64,000 nt of DNA from assembly GCF_902362185.1 (NCBI RefSeq), contig NC_044508.1:5899298-5963297 (forward strand), written 5' to 3'. A program made the position numbers and the translations under genes. Source of the DNA: Chanos chanos (Eukaryota > Chordata > Actinopteri > Gonorynchiformes > Chanidae). The notes under the pieces are model-generated. The model worked only from the letters and a program-made list of their open reading frames with translations, was not told the origin of the DNA and did no database searches. Positions 23,961-39,984 of this stretch are shown one piece after another; the stretch's first letter is position 1; each line of letters opens with the position of its first letter.

Positions 23961-26900
23961 AACACACACATATATATATATATATATTCTTGTAAATTGT
24001 TAATGGCCCAATACTACAACAAATATCAAGTGAGTGCTTCTATTTGAATGTGATATAACATACTTCACATTTCATCTAAAGTACCCCTCAGAATGATCCT
24101 TGGACAAATGGCGTAATTACATGTTCATTTATCTAATGCTCTTTAGCAGCTGAAAGATGCTTTCTGTGTCACAGGTCATATGACCACAGAATGACCTTGG
24201 GGTCCAGGTTGTGAATCGCTGTGTGTGTGTCTCACAACCCTACCATGACTAGTCTGCTTCCCTCACCACTTATCATGATACTACACACCATTACTGTGAT
24301 ACAAAATGGGTGGCCTCACCATTAAAGCCAGCAGCCAATGGCGTGCCTTGTAGTAACAGGTGACTGCAGGGTTGAGAAGCAGAAGGAGGAGGAGACAGTG
24401 GAAGAAAAGTGGGTGGAGCTGCGGTGGAATTGACAGCAGTGGGCGATGCAGACAGGCCAATACACTGAAGCACCAGCATACAGCCAAGCCTCCAGCCACC
24501 TGTGAGGAAGGAGAGAGTCTTTAATTGTCAACTCAGTCGTTATTTGGTACATAATATATTATATTCGCAAAATTTACACTTTTGAGTGTCATTCCCTCCA
24601 AGGTGTCTTGATAATGCTTTTTTTTTTCTTTACATGCAAACAGTATTGGACAGTTTCACAAAAACTAACACATACACAGCAAAAACATTTCAGAGAAAAG
24701 GATCAAATTTTTGAAATGCTCACCTCCAAAACATTGTGATATAGCAGGTGATCTCGAGGATCTAGTTCAAAGATGAGAACATGATTGACACCTGATTTCC
24801 TCCAGTAGTACATGTCCACACCCATCAGGAGGAGGAACTCAATGAGCAGGAAACTCCCTCTATAAAGCTTCAGTAATGGCCACAGATCTTCCCAGTCGAG
24901 GACATCATTCACTGTAGGATGCAGAGCAAGAATGAGGAGATTTATATCTGAGGGCTTTTCTGTTCTTTACATGTAATTTTGGGCTTTGCGAAAGCAAATA
25001 CACTCAGGAAATACACTCTGGAAATATACTGTGGGATTCGTCAGTTTGATAACAACATTCAGACATATTAATTTATTTGCTCATAGAAAACTTGTAACTT
25101 TCTGCTACTTACAAATGACCTTGGATAACTGTTTCTTTTTGTCAAATAGAATTGTTCACTCATCTTGCTGAACTAGCAGTGTAAAATCTCACCACTAAAA
25201 ACGATGAAAACCAGTGAGGAGATCAGGATTCCACTCATCAGACCAATACGAAAGGTTGTCCACACTGGAAGTGCCTTGGCATGGTGAAAGATGGATCATG
25301 GGACATTAAAGCCAAGTTTAAAACAGACATTATCCTGCCCAACCACATGGATTACAAAAATACTGTACCCATGATCCATTTTAATCATTATGTCATGAGG
25401 TAACATCATTACATTTTGCAGCATAGGTGTAGTTCATCCTGGTATACGATTAATAGTTTAGAAATCGTTTATGACCAAAGATATTAGTTCATGAATTCTT
25501 TATAGCAAAGCTTAACACAGTGTCCTTGAAATGGGCTATGTTGTGTTCCATGTGGACACAATTCATGACTGATTCAGTCTGAATTTTCCCTTAACCTACA
25601 TACAGAATTGTATACATATAAATCATATACCATCATATACATATAAAATACATAAACACACATGCCAGCTTGCATTCACTGAAACAGAGGGTTGTACCTG
25701 TACTGAGTCCGCTGGAGGGACCTCCAGCCTCCTCTGTGCCTTCTGTTCATCTCCACCTTCCAACTGGACCATAAAGATCTATGGGATACATTTCAGGAAT
25801 TGGAGAATTTGAAGTTTTATATTATTTGTATGATGCTTTTGTCCCGTTAGTATTGTCTATGGGACTGGGGGGTTTAAAAAAAAAAAAAAAAAGATCTACT
25901 GTCACCTCCAGTTTAGACATGAGTTGATGGCATTGCCCCTTCTCACGGTTTAAAGGGGAGGTGTCCAGTTTTTCATTCTTCCATTTTAGGCCTTGTCCCA
26001 ACTCAAACATGGACTCGTACTTCTTCAGAATCCTGCAGAAGCTTGTGTAGTTCAGCTCCTACAAAGAGACGATGTGTAGCCAGGGAAGCTTGGTGCTAGC
26101 ACGTTTGAACATTTTGATTTTTAGGACCAGAAACATCCGAAAATGAAAGGACAATATTAAGGTCATAAAAAAACAGTTTCACAGTTTAGGGTTAAATCTA
26201 ACCCTAGAACAAAAAGAATTCAAAACTGAGACGCCCCGCCTAAAATATGTTTCGGTCACAAACAAGTCTCAGTTTTTGTCAGGGAAAACAAGCCCTTTGC
26301 TTCGTCCTGGTACCAAGGGAATCGAATTTCTTTAAAGGACTTCAAAATTTTTCTTACCTGGTAGCGTTGCAGGAAGGATAGATTCAGGTAAAGTTCGCTC
26401 ACTGCCGCTTTCAGCTGTCTCGGGTCGGCAGGTCCTCTTCGGCATGTTAAGAGCATCCACGGGTGTTGCACTCCGTTGCCCCATTCGTCCACTTCAGCCT
26501 CCGAAACGCCCGGAGCTATTATTCCAAATGAAGCTAACTTCTTCTGGGCTTCGGACAACTTCTCTGGGACACAGACAAAAAGCAGAACCATGCGTATGTA
26601 CTACCAAGGTCGTATGAAGGACTAATTTCTGAATTGCGATTGGTTGTTGTTGTGTGTCTCACCTGAGTAGAAGCAGTTCACCTTTCTCAGTTCTTTATCA
26701 CAAGCTTTGAAGAACTCCTCGTGGAGAGATTTTTGGTGCTTTTGAGAACCATTAGACTCTGTGGATATTGGATATAGCATTGGGTTATACTGTAAAATAT
26801 AACAGAGAAAAGATCAAACGCATTCAGGGTGGGTATTTTTCAGACATTTCAGCTGATGGCATAGACTTTAACTGCTTCCAATTTATAAATATTGCTTTTC

Positions 26901-28133
26901 AACTTTCAGTTTAATAGAGAGCACAGACATGGATTTGTTTATTCCCATTTCTGTTGCCTCTTGATTATTTTCATTCTAAACCACACAACATACCTCACAC
27001 CTTCGAGACCTCTTCTCTCAACGGACTCTGAATTGAGTAAGGTCATTAATTATTGATTTGACCTGTATCACCTCAGATATAGACAGAATCCCTGTCATAC
27101 ACAGTCCAATTCCATGCAGTATTTTGTTACAAAGGGGAATATCTAATGAGAACATACTACTGTGATATTGAATAACCATAAATTGTCCTATGACACTATT
27201 GTGTTTTGATGAAAACAGACATGACACAGGACTTAACCCCTCAGTGTTTTGTGTAACTGATGGGGTGAATGAAAAGTCAACAGCGAAAAAAAAAAAAAAA
27301 AAACCCTCACTCATATGAGCTTACATGTCAGAGGCAAAGCCGTCTAATAACAGATGTAACAGATATAACAGATTAGCTTGATGTGTGACGCCACAGTAGA
27401 GGAATCTGTTATGTTTACGTGTTCCCTCCACTCCACTAAAGCTCTCCGACAAAGTTTTTCGGTATGCTTACCCTCATGATGAGAGTCTTTCTTATCTTCT
27501 GTAATCAGTAGAGATTTCAGGGTCTGAGAGGAAAAAAAAAATGAAGACCGTGACATTCATTTGGTGATGGTGATAATCACTAATCAGTCGTATGATCATT
27601 CCTCTGAAACTAAACTAAGAAATGGAAGCTTTACAACATGAATAAACCACTTGTTATTCGAAAGAGAATGTTTTAGATTTTGGGGATTAGACAATATTGT
27701 TGAGATGCTGACTGAGGAAAAAAAAAAGAGACAAAAAAAAAAAAGATTAGCTAAGATAAATAAATTGAAATGCAATTTTGTTTGACATTCATTCAGAAGA
27801 GAGACACAGAACTGTTGTAAGCACACATAATTCACAGGACTAATTCACTAGGTTCACAGGAGTGTCCAAAAGGTTAATGCTCTTACCTCATAAGAGATAT
27901 ACTGCTTTTTCCATTCTGGAATCATATGGGCAGCCAGATGGTCAGAGAACTGCAAGTGTGTCATAAGGATGGTGAATGAGGAAAGTTATCAAGGTGTGTG
28001 TATGTGTGTGAGAGTGTGTGTGTGTGTGTCTCATAACACACAGCACTGGTATCTTAAACCCAGATGGAGAGGGCGGGGGAAGAGGGTACAAAGGCGGTCA
28101 CAGTTTAGGAGCACAAAGAATTACAACCTTCAT
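21685..28133 (-). CDS. Divergent XPR1 (SLC53A1)-family phosphate exporter
   Basis: XPR1 is the plasma-membrane phosphate exporter gated by inositol polyphosphates through an N-terminal SPX domain. In coding order the exons are 28128-28133 (ATGAAG, tentative), 27887-27949, 27472-27523, 26663-26758, 26358-26563, 25906-26058, 25698-25778, 25193-25274, 24724-24911, 24320-24499, 23665-23833, 23176-23367, 22810-22970, 22160-22296 and 21685-21907. All phases close, giving about 662 residues (human XPR1 has 696) with no break. The SPX part shows AAHMIPEWKKQY, EEFFKACDKELRKVN and FCRILKKYES. The membrane and EXS part shows WTTFRIGLMSG, LYRGSFLLIEFLLL, GVNHVLIFELDPR, CWLADQLNSLS, HLLNAGKYSS, IRMDWGLL and RLENEHLKNC. 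The intron after 23176 starts with GC. Divergence from human XPR1 is well above what orthology would predict, so an ancient paralogue is inferred. An alternative start is the in-frame ATG at 27962-27964. Confidence 0.92.
23917..23988. repeat. (TA)n(CA)n(TA)n compound microsatellite
   Basis: Lies in the intron of the xpr1-like gene between the exons 24320-24499 and 23665-23833. An alternating TA tract, a CA tract and a second TA tract are contiguous. Confidence 0.9.
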
Positions 28134-30059
28134 CCATAATGAAGAAGGTCATCTCGCTGTATAAACACAATGTCTTCTGGCCCAAACCATTATTCAAACC
28201 AGTATTCTTTAGGTCTCTCTATTTTAACATTTCAGGCTGGTATGCTGGTAATGAAACCTATTTACTTCTCTGTTCACTATAAAGCAATATGATTACTGAG
28301 TTTTAAGTGACAAAACTGAGTATATTGAATATTGAGATGTAGTCTGATTATTATCCATTGCCTGTTGGGGGCAGCATGATTAGTTGGTTAAATCCTCATG
28401 TAAGACAAATAAATAATTCTAATCAAAACTATAAGAGCACCCACTTTCTGAATTTTCACTTTATTACAGAACATTTGTTTAATCTATTCATCATAGCAAA
28501 AGCAACATATCACTTATTTTTAAGATGCCGTTTACAATTATAAACAACTTTCATAAAAGTTTGTAATTAAATTAACTTACAATTTAGCAACAATATCGAC
28601 CATTTCTTAAAGAATTCTGTTATTAATTCTATTAAGAATTTAGTTGGCCTCTTAATTGTGTGTGAATATTCATGAACAGAGGGACACCAGAGGGGATGGT
28701 TGTATATTCTATGCTGTTTGCAGTTCTGTCTCTAGATGTAAGAGTGATGAAAGATCTTAAGAAAATTCTAGAGAGTTAAAAATTGGGGCAGCTTCGAGTA
28801 TTTTAGAATCAGGTCATTTTGTTCCTGTGGAGAGGGAGCTGTAACCCTTAATCAAATTCACACGTTTTGTCAGAAGTTTTGTGACATTTCAGCGCAGAAG
28901 AATACATTTATATTTTCAGGAGGGACTTCAAGTGGACAATCGATCAATTAATCAATCAATCAGTCAATCAATCAATTAATCAAACAATCAACTGGTTGGT
29001 CAGTCAATCAGTCAATCAGTTAATCAGTCACTGAACAATATGGCTTCAGATAAAGCTGGACATGTATTGAGGAATTCTCAGTGCATGAAGTTTTGTAGCT
29101 CTTTTCAGCCTGTTCAAAAAAAGACACATTTGTACCTAATATTAAATTTCTCCAAAACAATTAATATATATTATTTTATTCACTAAGAAAAATACAAGGA
29201 ACAAAACCTGCAAAGGAAAGAGGTACAGCAAATACATGTTTATGAGTCACGCCGTTCATTTATTCAACAAATGAATCTCTCTGTCTGCAAAGACATGGCG
29301 AAGTACCTGAAACATTCACTGTTCACTTGAGAACCTGAAAAATGAAAAGACAGCTATATCAAGCACCAACCCTGAGCAAATTTCATGTGCTACACTGCAT
29401 ATCAAACATACGTTTAATATAACTGAAGTATATAATGTTATATACTTTTGATATGGACTACATAATGACAATAAGGCAAGATCTCACTGCTCGTATACCT
29501 TAGTACAGCACCTGATACTGCACAACAGAGAGCACCCGCTTTAAAAGGACATCAGTTAACACATGGAGGTTTTGTGTTATTATCCACGCTCTGCCCAAAA
29601 TCATTCTAACGTCACATTGACAGAGAAGATTCTCTGCATTACACAGCAAAGGCAAAACATCTTTACACAGTACACTCATCCAAGGCCACATGCAGTAGTT
29701 TGAATTCACACAAATATCATAAACTTCCGGTGACATATCTCGCAACAAAACAAAGAGAAACAATTGCATTATGTGACTTTGCATTTTCTTTTTTTATAAT
29801 GTACCCAACTCCTACCTATAAATACACTAATAACAGATTAGGACTTTGACACAGGAGTAAAATGAACACACAAACAAAAATCCCTAACAAATCAAGTAGC
29901 TTGTCTGATGGCAAAATGGCTTAAGCTGTAAAATACATGTGATTCCAATGTATTCCATCTCATTCAACATCTGTTCTTGACTGCTCATCTGCATAAAAAG
30001 GCCCACTCCTCAGTGAAATATTTTTTTATAAACTCCCATCACTGTTTTTCCAGTGGAGG
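28134..30059 (-). other. xpr1-like upstream region and fam78a 3' UTR
   Basis: No gene found. The low end should hold the xpr1-like promoter and leader. A degenerate (AATC)n/(AGTC)n tetranucleotide array spans 28943-29030. A minus-strand AATAAA at 29259-29264 would give fam78a a roughly 0.8-kb 3' UTR. Short open frames here have no recognisable similarity. Confidence 0.55.
28943..29030. repeat. (AATC)n/(AGTC)n imperfect tetranucleotide array
   Basis: About 20 units of AATC or AGTC with a few interruptions. Confidence 0.9.
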
Positions 30060-31930
30060 TCAATACTTCGGTGGTATGACCACCACGGGTTCCCCCAATC
30101 TTGGCCTCCACACTAACACCTGAGCATCATTGGCGTTAGGCTTTACCAAGGCGTTGGTTGGGATTGCTTCGTTCTTAAGCAGCACCTGAGGCTGCTCTTG
30201 GACCAGGGGCTCCACCACCTTCGATCTCTGTCCGAGCGGTCTCTGGGGATCCACCTCGATGCAGAGTCTCATTCTCCACCGGATGGTTCTCAGAAGAGCC
30301 ATCTCAGAAGTCGCCTCGTTCCTCGCCACCAGCCAAGTCGTGAAACGCTGGTCGCGGCGGATTTCGGAGAGCAGAGGCGGGCTGTTGGTGGTGCCCACTG
30401 GCACACTCCAGGTGACGCTGGGATAGAAGTTGTCGTTCATGCTTACAGTGAGCTTGGTGTCTCTCTTGGTGGGGCCCACAATGGTGTAGATCTCTGTGGT
30501 ACAGCCGTACCAAGGGTAGTTCACGCCATCAGAGTCGCTAATGGCCTGGATTCGGCCCTCTTTAAGTTCTGGCAACTCCCAGCTAGACCTTTGTAAGGAA
30601 GCGGGAACGTTAGTTTACAGAGAAAGGAACACAACCACTCAACCAACATCTAAAACGGAAGCTCTCTATAAAACCATCCTGAATGACTCCGTTTGAAGGC
30701 TTTGTCGTTTGTTTAAAGCTGAAACTTCCCCTCTATAGAAAGCATGTAAAGGAGTCTCAGAAACATTGGCACTTCCTCTTCTTTATGCCCTTTGCTTTAA
30801 CTGAACATTATTTCCACTCATCACTTTGCATTACCACTGAATCACTAATGCTGAGTAAATACCAAAGGAATACCTCAAACATTCAGAAAGGTAGATTAAT
30901 GTGTGCGTCTGTGGAACGTCTGTGATTCATTTGTTGAAAATATTGTTCAGGGCAACACAATACAACCATTATTGTCCGTTTTTCTCACAATGGAAATCAC
31001 CTCTGAAAACACGGCTTGATAGCACCCACACGTTTTATCTTATTCCAGTAGGTCTTTCTAAGGCAAGCTCTGTAGCCTTGACAACTGAGATGAAGAGCGG
31101 CCTTCAAAAAGTGTTTACGCCAACTGGGAGAAGACAGTTGGTTATCTATAAAACCTTAGAGCTGGAATCACTAACTGAACTGTAAGAGTGAAATTTCTCT
31201 CTCAGCTCTCTCTTTCTCTGACTCACTGGCTGTGGTAAGGGCGTGTTTAATTCCTCCACCGTTGAGGAAACAATCCCCGGAAACTGAAGCATAAACATCA
31301 CTAACATCCTGAGTGAGCTCTTTGTTGTGAAGTTCCATTGAGGTATCAAGCAGGAGGTCTATGAAACCACTGTGTGGGGAATGGAAAGAAAAGCAACCTA
31401 TTTGTTGCATGTTAACGAAGTTTTCCCCATATAATTTAGTGAGTAGGTGGTCTTAAATTACCTTACTGAAAACTGTTATCCATTCTCTAACAAGCAATTG
31501 CTAAACCAGCTCACAGTAAACTATATATGGGTGGGTGGATGAGCGATGTGTAAACATTACTTCCTCTTTTTAGACACTTAAATGGACGACAATGATCAAC
31601 AACCTACTATTCTTCAGAACGTTACAGAATGACTTCTAACCTTTTGAAACTACTTTTTTTTTCTACTCACACTCCTTCTGTGCCATATTTGTTGAAGAAA
31701 TCCATTTGATTGCATGCTTGGATCCAACCAATGGTCCATATCTCTTTGCGGACAACTGGAGGAACAAGCACTTGGGCAGCGGCTCTAAAATATGGTGTAC
31801 GGTATCGCAGAACCACGTTGGAAGACTCATCAGTGACAGTTGGGGTTTGATCGATTGAAGAGTTCAATTCGAGGACCGTTATGTTTTCATGGAAACTCGG
31901 CTTGTTTCTGACACTCTCTATGCATCCCAT
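30060..31930 (-). CDS. fam78a: FAM78 family protein, probably FAM78A
   Basis: The family is conserved in vertebrates but has no established biochemical function. There are two coding exons, 31671-31930 and 30060-30588, joined in phase 2 into 262 residues. The N-terminus starts MGCIES, so after Met removal a Gly is followed by Cys, a possible N-myristoylation and palmitoylation signal. Conserved blocks are VVLRYRTPYFRA, GWIQACNQMDFFNKY, SSWELPELKEG, AISDSDGVNYPWYG, SMNDNFYPSVTW, ALVKPNANDAQVL and VVVIPPKY. Human FAM78A (9q34, next to PLPP7) and FAM78B (1q24) are close paralogues. The head-to-head plpp7 neighbour favours fam78a, although NQMDFFN is nearer to the FAM78B form. The two starts are 1.96 kb apart. 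Confidence 0.9.
30589..31670 (-). other. fam78a intron
   Basis: A single 1.08-kb phase-2 GT-AG intron. Nothing else is recognised in it. Confidence 0.8.
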
Positions 31931-36016
<4,086 letters not shown>

Positions 36017-36367
36017 TCCATTAGTTTCTGTTGCTCAGTGTAGCTCAGAGCAGAGTCGATTTATGGACAGGCAAAATTGCTGTTTTTTTTTCAAGCCAAA
36101 ATGATGGATATGCATTTTCCCCCAAAATCAGTGCTGCGAGTACATGATCAAAGACTTTCAGAATGTCTGTTTGATTTATGACTTTAGGTTTTACCGATAT
36201 GATGTTATCGTTGACTTTTTTCCTGGCTTGAATTATTGCAATGGCAGTATAAGGTTTTTTTTGTTTTTTTTTTTTGGTTTACTGTTGAACAGTGTAAAAA
36301 GGCCAAATGTAGTTGTTTAGAATATGAAAAAGCTATTTCACTTTATGTGGATACGTTAATGATGTAA

Positions 36368-36416
<49 letters not shown>

Positions 36417-38708
36417 TGGAACTGTATCGCGAGCAAAAAAAAAACTGCTCAGGGATTTTGCAACAAAATCATACAATGTCATCTCAAAAATTTATTCATT
36501 TTCATTTTCATCTGAAATTTTATCCTCCTCTACATGCATTGATTTTAATCATTATTGTCGTGGCATTCAACTGAAGTCTGAGCAACGTGCTCTGTGCAGT
36601 AAGATCTCTTTCTCTCTCTTTTTTATTTTGATCCATCCCCGAATATTGGCATTTATGTAATACAGGAAATCTATGCAGAACATTGATATTGTTTCATTTA
36701 GATATTATAACTACTTTTTTTTTTTTTAAATAGACTATTACAATTTTCAAGACCATTGTTTAGTGTGCCAAGTCTCAGGTATCTTTGCCATTTTGGGTAT
36801 TTTCTTGTACTTTCTCAGTGCACTGTTGGATGTTACTGGATGTGTAATCTTTAGGGAGGGTTCTTTTTTTGGAGGCTCTGAGAGTCTTTTTTGACTTTCT
36901 GAAGGTCTGAGAGAATTCAAGGATATTTCTCATGTTCTGTAGAGTACATATTTTTATAGAACAGTTTGGATGGGAATTCCAAATTAAAGTACTGTCCCAT
37001 ATTACCAGAGTTTTGTGTTCCATGAAGCACTGAATCATTAATCTAATTACACGAAACCGCTTGTTGCTCCAGTTACTGGCTAAAATACACCACGAGCCAT
37101 AAATCCACCAACAATTTCCCACATGACTCCGCAGAGCTTCATATAAACATGTTTCTGAATATGTTTTTCTTCATTTTCAAATTATGGAATGCTTATGGAG
37201 CACTTTGTTCATTCAGTATAAAAAAGGGAAACAGGGTGTAAAATATCATTGCGAGCATTTGTTTTTCGAGAATGATGTGAATTTATCACATTATTTAATT
37301 TTATCTGCCTTTTCTTCCCTTTGTATGAGGTTGAGCACAGATGCTTGACTGCAGTATCTGTTATACTGACACCTTTGTCAAATTTGCGACTGAAGGTTTA
37401 AGTCGGTTAAAATGATAAGCTGGACATGGTAAATTGATATAAGATGAAAATGGAAATGTTGTGGCTAATTTTTAAATAGAGGCATGATTTTGTTCTGTCA
37501 AATAAAGAAAATGAACATCCTCACTTTTGTTCTTTATGACTGCATGCACAGCAAATCTGCTCAACACTGTTTGAAACCATTCATATGACCGATTACATCA
37601 CATGGAATACGAATTACTCTGCATATTGCTGTATATTAATGATTTACTCTTGGTGCTTTGATTTCCCAAATAATCTGATGGAAATATTTGTATATTCTTT
37701 TGAATGTCTCTCTCCTAATATTTTCAGTAATGATAGTATTTATGTGATAAAACTGAAATTAGAAATTGTGTTTCAAGCCTGGCACAAATAATTTAGGGAG
37801 AAAGGAAGAAACCTGACATTTCACAATACTATATATTCTAGATCTAACTTGATTTTAGTTCCCCGTTTCGTCACTATTGCAAAACAACCATCAAATCTAA
37901 TGACCGTTCCTGACGGGACATTTCTTCTCAGTCGTATGAAGCCCAACTTCGTAACACAAAATATCCCCAGGTCCATGTCCTAGTACCGTACTTTATCATG
38001 CCTGGCTGCACCCTTGAGAGGTATCTGGCTTCTGTCTCTAAAACCCAGTTACTATTTAAGTGGTCGTTGAGCAGTTAAGCAGCTGTCAGTATCTGTCTCT
38101 CGTCCCCCTTTCTGCCAGCTTCAAAATGGTGATCAGGTAACTGGGCTGAGGCAGGGTCCTGACTCAGCACGCTATTAATAGACCTGGGAGTCAAGAAATG
38201 AACCTACATCCCAAGTGGTGCAAGCACACGTCGCACACACCAAAACATGCCTGCCTTTTTCCAGAGCAGATCTCGTTTTTCGTTCAAGATAAAGTTGACC
38301 TTGTATATTATTTTGCGTTTAAAGTTGAAAGCCATACATAAACGAGATAGCTACGTTTGTGTGACAGGAACAGCAAAAGAGCTTTGCAGACCTAATTTTG
38401 TTCACTTAAATCGATTTCATGTGTTTCAGCGTTTACTAATTACAGCACAATATAAATAACAATTGATCTCCCCCTGTCTGTAATTTGGTGACAACGTTGA
38501 ATCAGACGATACGCGATGACGTACAATCGAACGTAAGCGGCGTCATACTTACGCTTCCGCATCTGTCAACGTGCGGTGTGAAACCAATCCGAAGTTTTCG
38601 ACTGCACGACGTGGTGCTCAACAACAGTAATCCTGCCAGCAAATATATCCAGTGTTCTGCTTGCGACACATCTACACCTCTATTATTAGTGTTCAACATC
38701 TTGAAAAA
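36017..38708 (+). other. plpp7 3' UTR and edf1 upstream region
   Basis: A long AT-rich stretch. An (AAT)n microsatellite of about 16 units lies at 36368-36416. AATAAA at 37501-37506 could end a roughly 1.5-kb plpp7 3' UTR. The last 250 bp before edf1 are CpG-richer and hold a TGACGTA element (38517-38523), a likely promoter. No additional gene was recognised. Confidence 0.55.
36368..36416. repeat. (AAT)n microsatellite, about 16 units
   Basis: Uninterrupted trinucleotide run in the plpp7 3' UTR or flank. Confidence 0.95.
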
Positions 38709-39984
38709 ATGGCAGAGAGTGATTGGGATACAGTTACTGTGCTGAGGAAGAAGGGATCCGCAGCACAATCAAAGTCAAAACAGGTAGCTGGCTAGCTAAC
38801 AAGTCAGCACCCTCCTCCATAGTTGATTTAGCTAGCTAGCTAACTTTGGTGAATTTCGGCACTGTTTCTGATTTTAGTCTCTTAATGATTTAAATTCGTC
38901 ATTGGTAACACATGTTAGCTGTAACAGACGTTATTCGTTTGACTTTAAAAGGACGTGTATTAGACCTGAGTACTACCAGATAACATCCATATGGAACTCC
39001 TGATTTTGTTTTGCTTATTAGCCATGATTCGACGTCTCATAACTGTTTCGTTAGCTGGTTGACCCTTATCATTGAGTCAGCCTCGTTCCTTTGCTCTGTA
39101 TTATTGCATCATGACTCCGGTGGCACTCTTTTATACTTGAATAACGATTTAAAGTCAGGAGTATTGCATATTGTTGGAGCGAATTCTTGTGTAGTAACGG
39201 TTGAGAGTGGAACTTTTGGATATGGACTAACCAGTTATAAATTTTCAGGCTGTGGTTGCTGCACAGAGACGCGGAGAAGACGTAGAAACGTCAAAGAAGT
39301 GTACGTAAGTTCTCTGTCATCCGAATTTGTTTCCTTAGTCAATTGCTCATTTTTAATTTCCAAAATGAGTCGGTTTAACTGGAATTGAATTTGTGCGTAT
39401 GACACCGTAGGGGCTGCCGGACAAAACAAGCAGCATCTCGTGACTAAGAACACAGCCAAGTTGGATCGCGAGACAGAAGAGCTGCATCACAACCGAGTCC
39501 CTCTGGAGGTGGGGAAAGTCATCCAGCAAGGCCGCCAGGACAAAGGGCTTACTCAGAAGGATCTGGCAACCGTGAGTAGTGTTTTTAACGTGCTTTTGTG
39601 AAGATGCTTTGGATATTAGTCTCTTGATTATTATATCGAATGTAAGAATGTAGTTTGCATCGATGCTTTGTTATTCTTTTCGTTTCAGAAAATTAATGAG
39701 AAGCCACAAATCATTGCAGATTATGAAGCAGGAAGAGCTATCCCCAATAACCAGATAATGGGGAAAATTGAGAGAGCTATTGGTAAGATGGCAACAATTT
39801 CAATATCCTCATGTAGAACTGAACGTATAGTGTCGTGCAGTTTAAAGAATGAACACCCCCCCCCCCCCCCCCCCAAATTCATATACTAATACTTCTGACC
39901 ATGAGTTAACATTTGTCTTTAGGTCTCAGATTGCGTGGAAAAGACATTGGGCAGCCTCTAGACGCAGGTCCAAAGAAGAAATGA
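38709..39984 (+). CDS. edf1: EDF1 / MBF1 transcriptional coactivator and ribosome-collision factor
   Basis: EDF1 bridges transcription factors and TBP in the nucleus. In the cytosol it binds collided ribosomes at the mRNA entry side. Five coding exons, 38709-38783, 39249-39300, 39411-39571, 39689-39782 and 39923-39984, are all in phase and encode 147 residues (human 148). The N-terminal MBF1 region includes [31 protein letters not shown] and [14 protein letters not shown]. The Cro/C1-type helix-turn-helix domain follows ([19 protein letters not shown], then [30 protein letters not shown]). The protein ends in a short basic tail (LDAGPKKK). AATAAA at 40196-40201 lies 0.21 kb after the stop. 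No unusual features. Confidence 0.98.

Noticed and set aside
29500-29784. 94-codon minus-strand open frame rich in Cys and Leu
   Set aside because: Lies in the probable fam78a 3' UTR and has no recognised homologue or splice context.
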